A stretch of 64,000 nt of DNA from Arcobacter defluvii. GTDB lineage: Bacteria; Campylobacterota; Campylobacteria; Campylobacterales; Arcobacteraceae. The notes beneath the pieces are model-generated. The model did not search any database. It was not told the DNA's origin and saw only the letters and a list, made by a program, of their open reading frames with translations. The translations under genes and the position numbers were made by a program. Of the stretch, positions 21,404-29,689 are shown piece by piece. Position 1 is the stretch's first letter; every line of letters begins with the position of its first letter. The stretch is from contig NZ_CP053835.1 in assembly GCF_013201725.1 (NCBI RefSeq), forward strand, positions 992,001-1,056,000, written 5' to 3'.

Positions 21404-21850
21404 TTGGAAAAATTATATTATAGTTATGAGTTATTTAAAAAAGACACACAAATTTTAGTTGATAAGTGTAGAGATTATGAACCAGAAATTTTACTTGCTG
21501 TTGCAAGGGGTGGTTTAACACTTTCACATTTGATGGCTCAAGCACTTGACATGAGAAATTTATATACATTAAACTCTATTCATTATGAAGGTGAATTAAA
21601 ACTAGATTCTTTTAATATTTTTAATATTCCAGATGTTTCTCATGCAAAAAGAGTTTTGATTGTTGATGATATTGTTGATTCTGGTGAAACTATGAGAGAG
21701 ATTTTGAAAGTATTAAAAGAAAAATTTCCAAATGTTGAGTTTAAATTGGCAACTTTATTTTACAAAAAAACAGCTGTTTTACAACCTGATTATTGTGTTA
21801 GAGAAGCAAATGAGTGGATTGATTTCTTTTGGGAAGTTGATGTTAAATAA
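21404..21850 (+). CDS. Purine phosphoribosyltransferase (Gpt/xanthine-guanine type)
   Basis: 148 aa, the size of small type I PRTases. PRPP-binding loop RVLIVDDIVDSGETM at about residues 83-97 and the N-terminal PPi loop LAVARGGLTLSHLMA are clear. It ends in NEWIDFFWE, resembling XGPRTase-type enzymes, where a Trp stacks on the base. Reaction: guanine, xanthine or hypoxanthine plus PRPP to the nucleotide. The start is TTG at 21404 with AAAGGATTTTTA before it. Directly follows the purine permease. Confidence 0.87.
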   Translation: MEKLYYSYELFKKDTQILVDKCRDYEPEILLAVARGGLTLSHLMAQALDMRNLYTLNSIHYEGELKLDSFNIFNIPDVSHAKRVLIVDDIVDSGETMREILKVLKEKFPNVEFKLATLFYKKTAVLQPDYCVREANEWIDFFWEVDVK

Positions 21851-21862
21851 ATAGGAAATATT

Positions 21863-22141
21863 ATGACTTTTATTGATTTTAAAAAATTACTTTTAGATGC
21901 AGAATTGAGTATTCCAAAGTTTACAGAACTTATTAAAGTTAGTGAAAAAAATATTCAAGCATACAAAAAGAAAAAACGTGTACCAAATACAATTGCAGTT
22001 ATTGCAACTTGTTTTGCAAAAATGAATAAAGAAGAGATGGATTTTAAAACATTGATAAATGATTTAGAATTAGAAAAAAAAGAGAAAAAAGGTGCGGGTT
22101 TTTCAAAAAAGAAATCGCTAAAAGAAAAAATAAAAAAATAA
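21863..22141 (+). CDS. Small basic protein with possible helix-turn-helix
   Basis: 92 aa, not a family I can name. Residues 1-65 are predicted helical: ELSIPKFTELIKVSEKNIQAYKKKKRVPN reads like an Xre-type helix-turn-helix (short helix, turn, recognition helix ending in basic residues and PN), followed by a conserved-looking IAVIATCFAKMN. The C-terminal 25 residues are Lys/Glu-rich and probably disordered. It lies 12 bases after the PRTase gene and 15 before a DUF423 gene, all on the same strand, so it is likely co-transcribed. It could bind DNA or RNA; function unknown. Confidence 0.65.
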   Translation: MTFIDFKKLLLDAELSIPKFTELIKVSEKNIQAYKKKKRVPNTIAVIATCFAKMNKEEMDFKTLINDLELEKKEKKGAGFSKKKSLKEKIKK

Positions 22142-22156
22142 ATATATGGATTAAAT

Positions 22157-22543
22157 ATGATACTTAATAATAGAATAAAAAATTTTTTAGCAATAGCTTC
22201 TTTTTTAATGGCTTTAGGAATAGCTTTGGGAGCTTTTGGTGCTCATGGTTTAAAATCAATTTTAGATGAACATATGATGAATATTTATCATACAGGAGTA
22301 GAGTATCAATTTTATAATACTTTAGGATTATTTGCAGCAATATTTATTTATTCATTAAAACCCGAATCTAAAAAAATTTATGTTGCTTTATGGCTTATAT
22401 TAATTGGAATGATTATTTTTTCATTTTCTTTATATTTTTTAACAATTTTAAATATGCCTATACTTGGGGCAATTACACCAATTGGTGGAAGTTTACTAAT
22501 TATTGCTTGGTTAACACTTTGTTATGGAATTTTAAAAGATTAA
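22157..22543 (+). CDS. DUF423 family inner-membrane protein
   Basis: 128 aa with four membrane helices. The family signature is clear: FLMALGIALGAFGAHGLKSIL followed by WNTGVEYQFYN-type sequence (here YHTGVEYQFYNTLGLFAA), and a C-terminal GAITPIGGSLLIIAWL. The family (E. coli YgdD) is small, widespread and without firm function. Its stop abuts the next gene's ATG at 22544, so the two are coupled. Confidence 0.88.
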   Translation: MILNNRIKNFLAIASFLMALGIALGAFGAHGLKSILDEHMMNIYHTGVEYQFYNTLGLFAAIFIYSLKPESKKIYVALWLILIGMIIFSFSLYFLTILNMPILGAITPIGGSLLIIAWLTLCYGILKD

Positions 22544-23305
22544 ATGAAAACTTTAACTATTTTAGGAGCAGGTTGGTTAGGATTTGAACTAGGTATTGTT
22601 TTAAAAAATCATTTTAAAATAAAAGTGAGTTCTAGAAGTAAAGAAACACAAAATATGTATGAAGATGAAGGTCTTTCTTCATATATTTTAAATGAAGAAA
22701 ATCTTAGTAATCTTGATGAATTATTAGAAACTAACTATTTATTTATAAATTATCCTCCTTCAAAATTTGAAGATTATCTATCTTTTTTGAACAAAATTTA
22801 TTCTCACGAAAAAATACAAAATATAGAAAAAATCATATTTATTAGTTCAACATCAATTTATCCAAATATTGAAGCTAATCTTGATGAAGAATTTGAAATA
22901 ACAGAACCTAGTTCAAAGATTGTATTTGATGCAGAAAATTTGATAAAAGATAAAAGTGATGTGATTTTTAGAGTTGCTGGACTTGTTGGTGCAAATAGGT
23001 ATTTTGGAAAAAGAAGTGCAAATAAAGTTATAGAATTTCCAAAAACACCAATAAATTTTATTCACAGAAATGATGTTATAAATGCAACTAAATTTGTAAT
23101 TGATAAAAATATTTGTGGAATTTTTAATTTATGTTCAAAAACTCATCCAACAAAAGAGGAAATATATAGTTTTAACTCAAAAAAGTATAATTTTGAAAAA
23201 CCAATATTTTTAGAATCGAAAGAATTTTTAAACAGATTAATAAGTGGAGAAAAAATAGAAAAAGAAGGATTTATATACAAATACAATAATCCTTTTGAAT
23301 TTTAA
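22544..23305 (+). CDS. NAD(P)-binding epimerase/dehydratase-like protein (YeeZ-like)
   Basis: 253 aa. Rossmann-fold N-terminus TLTILGAGWLGFELG (GxGxxG type), central KIIFISSTSIYPN and FRVAGLVGANRYFG, a layout seen in YeeZ-like extended short-chain dehydrogenase relatives. The catalytic YxxxK of true SDRs is not obvious, so it may bind the dinucleotide without classic SDR chemistry. It follows the DUF423 gene with no gap and ends at the bidirectional terminator at 23306. Confidence 0.75.
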   Translation: MKTLTILGAGWLGFELGIVLKNHFKIKVSSRSKETQNMYEDEGLSSYILNEENLSNLDELLETNYLFINYPPSKFEDYLSFLNKIYSHEKIQNIEKIIFISSTSIYPNIEANLDEEFEITEPSSKIVFDAENLIKDKSDVIFRVAGLVGANRYFGKRSANKVIEFPKTPINFIHRNDVINATKFVIDKNICGIFNLCSKTHPTKEEIYSFNSKKYNFEKPIFLESKEFLNRLISGEKIEKEGFIYKYNNPFEF

Positions 23306-23331
23306 AAAAGATTAGTTTTAACTAATCTTTT
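23306..23331. terminator. Bidirectional terminator between the epimerase-like gene and upp
   Basis: AAAAGATTAGTT (23306-23317), loop TT, AACTAATCTTTT (23320-23331): a perfect 12-bp stem with A-run on one side and T-run on the other, between convergent genes. It can end transcription from both. Confidence 0.8.
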
Positions 23332-23950
23332 AGTGCGTATTAAATGCTCTATCTCCAGCATCTCCAAGCCCAGGTCTTATATAGTTGTTTTCATCTAATC
23401 TTTCATCAATTTGAGCTATAAACATATCAATATCAGGATGAGCTTCTGTTACTTTTTTTACACCAAATGGTGAACCAATAATATTTAAACAGATGATTTT
23501 TTTTGCTTTTTTTGTTTTTAGATATGTAATACCATCAATCAATGAACCACCAGTTGCAACCATTGGGTCAAGTAAAATAACAGTTTTATTTTCTAAATTA
23601 GGAATATTTTCATAAAAAAGTTTACTTAATGATGTCTCTTCATCTCTTTTCATTGCTAAAAAACCACTTTTTGCATAAGGTAATGTTCTTAAAATTCCTG
23701 TAAGCATTGGTTCTCCCGCTCTTAAAATAGGAACAAGAACAAGTTTTTGAACTTCAATTACTTCAACATCTAAAGGACCTTGCCAAGTGTTTATATTTTG
23801 TGTAATAGTTGGAAAATCATTTAATGCTTCTGAAACTAAAATTCTTGAAATTTCTTCAATTGTTAATCTAAATTCGTTTGAAGTAGTTCTCACATCTCTT
23901 AATCTATTAACTAAGTGTTTTACTACTACATTTGTACTTTCTTTATACAT
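23330..23950 (-). CDS. upp: Uracil phosphoribosyltransferase
   Basis: 206 aa, normal length. Motifs: VLVPILRAGEPML (PPi loop), the PRPP loop VILLDPMVATGGSLIDGI, and C-terminal PGLGDAGDRAFNT that binds uracil. Reaction: uracil + PRPP to UMP. Divergent from the uracil permease gene at 24071, with 120 bases between them, so the two salvage genes may share regulation. Confidence 0.96.
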   Translation of the reverse strand: MYKESTNVVVKHLVNRLRDVRTTSNEFRLTIEEISRILVSEALNDFPTITQNINTWQGPLDVEVIEVQKLVLVPILRAGEPMLTGILRTLPYAKSGFLAMKRDEETSLSKLFYENIPNLENKTVILLDPMVATGGSLIDGITYLKTKKAKKIICLNIIGSPFGVKKVTEAHPDIDMFIAQIDERLDENNYIRPGLGDAGDRAFNTH

Positions 23951-24070
23951 TTTAAGTCCTTTTAAAAGATTAATATTACAAAAAAATTGCTTATAAGTTA
24001 TACATAAATTTAAAGTTTGTAATACGCAAAATTGGATACTATAAAATTTATAAAAAAATTAGAGGTAATA

Positions 24071-25303
24071 ATGAAACCTACAGACTATAACTTTAGAGTT
24101 AAAGATTCAATTTTAGGCTTACAATTTTTATTCGTAGCTTTTGGTGCACTTGTTTTAGTGCCTATTTTAACTGGGCTTGACCCAAATGTTGCACTTTTTA
24201 CTGCTGGAATTGGAACTTTATTATTCCAATTTGTAAATAGAAGTTGTGTCCCACCAATATTTTTGGCTTCTTCATTTGCATTTATTGCACCAATTTCTTA
24301 TGGTGTGGCAACTTGGGGAATTCCTGCTACTTTAAGTGGATTAGTTGCAGCTGGATTTTTATATGTTGTACTTAGTTTTTTGATTAGATTAAAAGGAGAT
24401 GAGTTTTTACACAAACTTCTTCCTTCTGTTGTAGTTGGACCTGTAATTATCTCTATTGGTCTTATTTTATCTCCAGTTGCAGTTAATATGGCTATGGGAA
24501 AAACTGGTGATGGAGTAGCTCAATTAGTACCATTTGATCAAGCAATTATTATATCAATGATTGCTTTAACAATTACTATTTTAGTATCACTATTAGGAAA
24601 AGGTATTTTTAAATTAATTCCAATTTTAATGGGAATTATTGGAGGATATATTGTTTCTTTATATTTCGGATTGATTGATTTTTCAAAAGTTCCAACAGCT
24701 GCTTGGTTTGCAATGCCAAATTTTGTTGCTCCTGAATTTAATTGGCAAGCAATTGTTTATATCTTACCAATTGCAATTGCTCCTGCTATTGAACATATTG
24801 GAGATATGTTAGCAATTTCAAGTGTAACAAAACAAGATTATTTAAAAAAACCAGGTCTAAAAAATACACTTTTAGGTGATGGATTAGCAACTTCAGTTGC
24901 TTCACTTTTTGGTGGACCACCAAATACTACATATTCAGAAGTAACAGGTGCTGTTACAGTTACAAAAGCTTATAATCCAGCAATTATGACTTGGGCAGCT
25001 ATTTGTGCAATTTTATTAGCTTTTATTGGAAAACTAGGAGCAATACTTGCAACTATTCCAGTTCCAGTTATGGGAGGAATTATGTTGTTACTTTTTGGAA
25101 TTATTGCAACTTTAGGAATTAGTACATTATCAAGAGCTAATATTGATTTTTCATGTCCTAGAAACATGGCAATTGTCTCTATGATTTTAGTATTTTCTAT
25201 TGGTGGAATGACTTTTAATTTTGGTGGAGTTCCTTTTGCTGGAATTGGTCTTGGAGCAATGGTTGGAATATTCTTGAATCTTGTTTTACCAAAAGCTTTA
25301 TAA
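24071..25303 (+). CDS. uraA: Uracil permease (NCS2 family)
   Basis: About 410 aa. I start it at ATG 24071, which follows AGAGGTAATA at good spacing; the open frame extends to a TTG at 24032 but those extra 13 residues (ending KKLEVI) have no ribosome binding site. About 14 hydrophobic segments; signature stretches are FVAFGALVLVPILTGLDP, APAIEHIGDMLAIS (proton-coupling Glu region), LLGDGLATSVASLFGGPPNTTYSE and VPVMGGIMLLLFG. Imports uracil with protons, feeding Upp encoded divergently. Confidence 0.92.
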   Translation: MKPTDYNFRVKDSILGLQFLFVAFGALVLVPILTGLDPNVALFTAGIGTLLFQFVNRSCVPPIFLASSFAFIAPISYGVATWGIPATLSGLVAAGFLYVVLSFLIRLKGDEFLHKLLPSVVVGPVIISIGLILSPVAVNMAMGKTGDGVAQLVPFDQAIIISMIALTITILVSLLGKGIFKLIPILMGIIGGYIVSLYFGLIDFSKVPTAAWFAMPNFVAPEFNWQAIVYILPIAIAPAIEHIGDMLAISSVTKQDYLKKPGLKNTLLGDGLATSVASLFGGPPNTTYSEVTGAVTVTKAYNPAIMTWAAICAILLAFIGKLGAILATIPVPVMGGIMLLLFGIIATLGISTLSRANIDFSCPRNMAIVSMILVFSIGGMTFNFGGVPFAGIGLGAMVGIFLNLVLPKAL

Positions 25304-25344
25304 AATAATGTTAGAATTTAATGAAATAATTGAAAAGGATAATA

Positions 25345-25845
25345 ATGGCAGCAAAAGAACATCAATTTGATATTTCAGCAAAATTAGATATGCAAGAGAT
25401 GAAAAATGCAGTAATTCAAGCTCAAAAAGAGATTGATAATAGATATGATTTTAAAGGAATAAGTAAAGAAATAGATTTAAATATTGGAGCAAAAACTTTA
25501 ATATTAGTATCTTCAAGTGATAATAAAATCGATGCAATGATGGATATTTTAATCTCAAAAATGAATAAAAGAGAAATTTCTATTAACTCTTTAGAAGAGA
25601 TAAAAAAAGAGGATTCTAGTGGTGGAAATAGAAAATATACTTTTAAAATAGTTGATAGTATTGAAAAAGATGAAGCTAAAAAAATTCAAACAGAAATAAA
25701 AAATTTAAAATTAAAAGTTACAGCTGTAAATCAAGGTGACGAAATAAGAGTTACTGGAAAAAATATTGACGATTTACAAACAATCATGAAACACCTAAGA
25801 AGTTTAGAACTAAAAGCTCCTTTAGTATTTGATAACTTCAGATAA
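25345..25845 (+). CDS. YajQ-family nucleotide-binding protein
   Basis: About 166 aa, the usual length. I start at ATG 25345, preceded by AAAGGATAAT; the frame opens 15 bases earlier at a TTG with no ribosome binding site. Family motifs: HQFDISAKLDMQEMKNAV, NRYDFKGI, and C-terminal VTGKNIDDLQ and APLVFDNFR. Two ferredoxin-like halves. Some YajQ proteins bind c-di-GMP and act on transcription; whether this one does is unknown, but a diguanylate cyclase is encoded elsewhere in the window. Confidence 0.93.
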   Translation: MAAKEHQFDISAKLDMQEMKNAVIQAQKEIDNRYDFKGISKEIDLNIGAKTLILVSSSDNKIDAMMDILISKMNKREISINSLEEIKKEDSSGGNRKYTFKIVDSIEKDEAKKIQTEIKNLKLKVTAVNQGDEIRVTGKNIDDLQTIMKHLRSLELKAPLVFDNFR

Positions 25846-25910
25846 AAATCTTACTTATATATAATTTATGTGTAATTAATATATAATTCATTCTTTATTT
25901 TAAAGGATGA

Positions 25911-26702
25911 ATTATAGAACTATTAATAATAAAATCAATCGCAGTTGTATCACTTGTTTTAAGTTTAAGTTTTATTGCTGAAAAAGTAAGTCCTAGAATT
26001 TCTGGGATTTTATCTGGGCTTCCTGTTGGAAGTGCAATTACACTTTTGTTTTTTGCAATAGAAAATGGTGTTGATTATGTAACAAATGTTGCTTTATATA
26101 ATATTCATGGACTTTTTGCGGCTTTAGCCTTTTCTATTGGTTATTATATAAGTACTTTTTACAAAGGAAAGTTAGAGATATTTTTATCTTTACTCATCTC
26201 TTTTATTTCATATTTAATTATTGCATTTATCTTAGCAAATGTTCCACCTCATGTGGTTTTAACTCCTGTTATTGTTATTACTTTAATGTTAATTGCAACT
26301 ATATATTTTGCAAAAAAAGAGAATTTTGCTATTGATAAAAAAATAAAAACTTCAATAAGTGATATATTTTTTAGGTCACTTTTAACTATATCTATATTTT
26401 TGATAATTTCTAGTTTACCAAAATATGTACCATCAAATATCGCAGGAATTTTTTCATCTTTTCCTACAATTCTTTTACCTTTAATGTTAATAATTCATTT
26501 TAGACATAGTAGATTTCAAGCAAGAACAGTAATAAAAAATACTCCTTATGGATTAAGTTCAGTTGTTATTTATTCTTTAGTTGTATATTTTGCTTATGCA
26601 AAAATAGGTATTGTTTTTGGAACAATAATAGCGCTTATTTGTTCAGTTTTATATGTAGTTATTCAAGGAAAAGTTTTAAGATTTTTTAAATTAATTAAAT
26701 AG
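25911..26702 (+). CDS. Multi-pass membrane protein with a non-standard start codon
   Basis: I do not recognise a named family. The open frame runs from the stop at 25908 to 26702. The first ATG/GTG/TTG in frame is TTG 26046, but the upstream codons are plainly coding: they give KSIAVVSLVLSLSFIAEKV and PRISGILSGLPVGSAI, the first helix and a Pro/Gly motif. A ribosome binding site AAAGGA (25902-25907) precedes ATT (25911) and ATA (25914), so initiation at one of these, as at infC in many bacteria, is likely. Product about 263 aa with 8 hydrophobic segments. Alternatively there is a one-base error: an out-of-frame ATG sits at 25907. Confidence 0.7.
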   Translation: MIELLIIKSIAVVSLVLSLSFIAEKVSPRISGILSGLPVGSAITLLFFAIENGVDYVTNVALYNIHGLFAALAFSIGYYISTFYKGKLEIFLSLLISFISYLIIAFILANVPPHVVLTPVIVITLMLIATIYFAKKENFAIDKKIKTSISDIFFRSLLTISIFLIISSLPKYVPSNIAGIFSSFPTILLPLMLIIHFRHSRFQARTVIKNTPYGLSSVVIYSLVVYFAYAKIGIVFGTIIALICSVLYVVIQGKVLRFFKLIK

Positions 26703-26763
26703 TTGCATACACACTAAATAAACAAAAGTTTAATATAATAAAAATTATATATTAGGATTTTAT

Positions 26764-27423
26764 ATGAAAGTTTTGTTATTAGAAGATGATGTTGCCTTAA
26801 GTGATTTACTTAATGAACATTTAGTGGATAAAGGTTATGAAGTAACTTTGTGTGCAAATGGACAAGATGCTTTGGAATCTTTAATTGATAAAAAATTTGA
26901 TATTGCATTACTTGATATTAATACTCCTACAATTTCAGGAATTGAGGTTTTAAAACGTGTACGAAATGAGTATAAAAATAATACTCCTATTATTATTTTA
27001 ACAGCTTATCAAGATACAAAACATTTAAAAGAATCTTTTGAAAATGGTGTAGATGATTATATAAAAAAACCTTTTGATTTAGAAGAATTAGACCAACGTA
27101 TTTTGAAGCTTTGCAGACAATTTTTAATAGAACAAAATAATAAAATAAAGATTGATGAAAATATATTTTTTGAGCCTCTTTCTTGCCAAATTTTTAAAAA
27201 TAATGAAACAATCAATTTAGCTCAAAAAGAAAGAGATATATTAAAATATTTTTGTACTCATAAAAATAGAATAATTTCAAATGAAGAGTTATTACAAAAT
27301 ATTTGGGTTTATGATGAAATGCCTACAGATGCAACAATTAGAGTTTATATAAAAAATTTAAGAGAAATTATTGGAAAAGAAAAAATTACAACAATAAGAG
27401 CAGTAGGATATAGATTTGAATAG
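26764..27423 (+). CDS. OmpR-family response regulator
   Basis: 219 aa. Receiver domain 1-118: acidic pocket LLEDDV, phosphoacceptor Asp51 (LLDINTP), Thr in IILTAYQ, and Lys in DYIKKPFD. C-terminal winged-helix DNA-binding domain (about 130-219) with QKERDILKYF, NEELLQNIW, DATIRVYIKNLREIIG and TTIRAVGYRFE. Its stop overlaps the start of the histidine kinase gene by 8 bases, so the pair is co-translated and forms a cognate system. Signal and targets unknown. Confidence 0.94.
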   Translation: MKVLLLEDDVALSDLLNEHLVDKGYEVTLCANGQDALESLIDKKFDIALLDINTPTISGIEVLKRVRNEYKNNTPIIILTAYQDTKHLKESFENGVDDYIKKPFDLEELDQRILKLCRQFLIEQNNKIKIDENIFFEPLSCQIFKNNETINLAQKERDILKYFCTHKNRIISNEELLQNIWVYDEMPTDATIRVYIKNLREIIGKEKITTIRAVGYRFE

Positions 27424-28600
27424 AGATGAAAAAAAAGCACTTATTAGTTTTTTAACAATTTATGTAGTTTCAGCAATTTTATTAATAGGTGTAATTTTGT
27501 ATATTTATTATAAAAATGAAACAAAAATGCTTGAAGAGAGTTGTACGATGGAATTACATAACGCTTCAATGCACATAAAAAATGAAATTATAAATAAATA
27601 TATGAAAAATCAAAAGTTTAATCCAAATAAATTGGAAAATATAAATATAAAATATGGACTTTTTAATAAAGATAAAAAAGTGATTTTTTCATATTTAGAT
27701 AAAAATTTTGAAGTTGATTTTTCAAAAGATAGTTATGTAAATGAGTTTTATAACTATTTTATTACAACTTTAGATGAAGAAAATATTCCAATAAAATATA
27801 TTGTTTTAGAAACTTGTCAAGAGGTTCAAAATAAAAATAAACTACAAATTTTTATTTTAGTAATTTTATTTTTAAGTGCTATTTTTATTGGTTTTATTGG
27901 TTATTTGTTATCTAAAATTTTATTAAATCCTGTTAGACAAAGAGTTGAAGCATTGGATAAATTTATAAAAGATTCAGCCCATGAGTTAAATACACCAATT
28001 TCAGTTTTGATGACTTCTGTTTCTATGTTGAAAAATGGAAAGAATCCTCAAAAAATGATGAAATATATTTTAAGTAGTTCAAAACAGATTTCTCAAATTT
28101 ATAATGATATTCATTTTTCAGCTTTTAATGAGTTAAATGAAGATGTTTTTGAAGAGTTCAATCTCAAAGATTTAGTTGGTGAAAGTATAGAGTTTTTTAA
28201 TGATATTTCAATAACAAAAGATATTACAATAAATTCAGATTTAGAGGATTGTTTTATAAAAATGGATAGAACAAAAACTCAAAAAATTGTAAATAATCTT
28301 CTTTCTAATGCTATAAAATACAGTAAAAAGGATTCTGTTATAGAAGTTTCTTTAGAAAAAAATATTTTAAAAGTAAAAGATTTTGGAATAGGAATTAGTA
28401 AAGAAGATCAAAAAGAGATTTTTAAAAGATATAAAAGAGGAAATAACACAGAAGGTGGATTTGGAATAGGATTAGATATAGTAAAAAGAGTTTGTGATGA
28501 ATATAATTTATCTCTTGAATTAAAATCTTTTGTTGATAAAGAAAGCACTTTTAGTATAGATTTTTTATCAATTGTCATTAAAGATATTTTACAAAAGTAA
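27416..28600 (+). CDS. Two-component sensor histidine kinase
   Basis: 394 aa from a TTG at 27416 inside the end of the regulator gene; a nearby ATG is out of frame. Helix 1 at about 9-31, a periplasmic sensor of about 110 residues, helix 2 at about 143-168, then the dimerisation/phosphoacceptor domain with His189 (DSAHELNTPISV), N box NNLLSNAIKYS, G1 DFGIGI and G2 GGFGIGLDIV. I see no clear HAMP. The periplasmic domain has two Cys (one near ESCTME, one near LETCQE), possibly redox sensing, but this is speculation. Confidence 0.92.
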   Translation: MNRDEKKALISFLTIYVVSAILLIGVILYIYYKNETKMLEESCTMELHNASMHIKNEIINKYMKNQKFNPNKLENINIKYGLFNKDKKVIFSYLDKNFEVDFSKDSYVNEFYNYFITTLDEENIPIKYIVLETCQEVQNKNKLQIFILVILFLSAIFIGFIGYLLSKILLNPVRQRVEALDKFIKDSAHELNTPISVLMTSVSMLKNGKNPQKMMKYILSSSKQISQIYNDIHFSAFNELNEDVFEEFNLKDLVGESIEFFNDISITKDITINSDLEDCFIKMDRTKTQKIVNNLLSNAIKYSKKDSVIEVSLEKNILKVKDFGIGISKEDQKEIFKRYKRGNNTEGGFGIGLDIVKRVCDEYNLSLELKSFVDKESTFSIDFLSIVIKDILQK

Positions 28601-28650
28601 AATGAATATTTTTTTTGTTAGAATACGAAAAAATTTATAAAAGATTATTT

Positions 28651-29232
28651 ATGATAAATATTATTGACAATTTTAAAATTTCAGAATTAAAAAACACAAA
28701 ATATATTAATCCAATAAAAGTTACATTTTCTCAAAATGGAAAAGAAAAAACTTGGGAAGCTGTAAAAAGTCATGATAGTGTATCAATACTTTTATATCAT
28801 AAAGAAAAAGAGTCTTTTTTATTAGTAAAACAATTTCGTGCACCTGTTTATTTAAATGATAATTCGATTACTTTTACATATGAATTATGTGCAGGATTAA
28901 TTGATAAAGAAAAATCAATTGAAGAGATAGTTATTGAAGAAATAGATGAAGAGTGTGGATATAAAGTTCATATAAATGATATTTCAAAAATTACATCATT
29001 TCATACGAATGTTGGAATTAGTGGAGCAAAACAGTATTTATATTTTGCAACAATTGATGAGTCAATGAAAATTCATCAAGGTGGTGGAATAAATGATGAA
29101 GAGATTGAATTGTTTTTTCTTCCTTTAAATGAATGTGATGATTTTATTTTTGATGAAAAAAAAGCAAAAACTCCAGGATTGATGTTTAGTTTTTACTGGT
29201 TTTTAAAAAATAAAGAAAAGTTAGGATTTTAA
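28651..29232 (+). CDS. Nudix hydrolase (NUDT14/ADP-sugar pyrophosphatase-like)
   Basis: 193 aa from ATG 28651; the open frame reaches back to a TTG at 28615 but without a ribosome binding site. The Nudix box is GLIDKEKSIEEIVIEEIDEE followed by CGY: the EExxEE metal core is intact, with Glu instead of the usual Arg. VKQFRAPVYLNDN and ELCAGLIDK resemble UDP-/ADP-sugar pyrophosphatases of the NUDT14 branch. Likely hydrolyses a nucleotide sugar to NMP and sugar phosphate. It directly abuts the cytochrome gene at 29233. Confidence 0.85.
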   Translation: MINIIDNFKISELKNTKYINPIKVTFSQNGKEKTWEAVKSHDSVSILLYHKEKESFLLVKQFRAPVYLNDNSITFTYELCAGLIDKEKSIEEIVIEEIDEECGYKVHINDISKITSFHTNVGISGAKQYLYFATIDESMKIHQGGGINDEEIELFFLPLNECDDFIFDEKKAKTPGLMFSFYWFLKNKEKLGF

Positions 29233-29688
29233 ATGTCAAAAATTGTTTTTTTATTTTTTTTATCAATTCTAAATGTAATAGCACAAGAAACTGTAACAAC
29301 AAATGAATCTATACCAAATTTGGATATTAATAATTCATTTATTACAAAATATGAATATGGAAAAATGCTTTATAATAATCCTAGAGGAATAGGGTGTAAT
29401 AGTTGTCATGGAGATGATGCAAGAGGTAAAAAAATTGTAGAATTTAAACATCAACCAGAATATGAAAAAAAAGTTTATAATTGTAGTTTAGTTGCACCTG
29501 ATATAAAAGATATAGATTATGAAACTTTTTCTACAAAAGTTAACTCTAAAAAAAATCCAAATTTTAAATTTGATAAAGAACAAGTTTGCGATAAACTAAT
29601 TTATTATGCAAATGTAATGCCTACATATTTTTTAGTTGAAGAAGAAATAGAAGCAATTTATTACTATATAAAAAATTTAAAAAAATAA
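29233..29688 (+). CDS. Periplasmic c-type cytochrome, single heme
   Basis: 151 aa with a signal peptide (about 1-18, ending NVIAQ). One heme site CNSCH at about residues 56-60, preceded by MLYNNPRGIG, a class I cytochrome c start. A distal Met candidate occurs in NVMPTYFL near the C-terminus, with the family-like ending EIEAIYYYIKNL. Two further Cys (in YNCSLVAPD and EQVCDKL) could form a disulfide. Electron carrier in the periplasm; partner unknown. Convergent with pldA. Confidence 0.83.
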   Translation: MSKIVFLFFLSILNVIAQETVTTNESIPNLDINNSFITKYEYGKMLYNNPRGIGCNSCHGDDARGKKIVEFKHQPEYEKKVYNCSLVAPDIKDIDYETFSTKVNSKKNPNFKFDKEQVCDKLIYYANVMPTYFLVEEEIEAIYYYIKNLKK

Positions 29689-29689
29689 A

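Noticed and set aside
25907-25981. Short ATG frame of 24 codons overlapping the start of the membrane protein gene
   Set aside because: It ends quickly and reads through sequence that codes for a membrane helix in the other frame; kept only as a hint of a possible frameshift.
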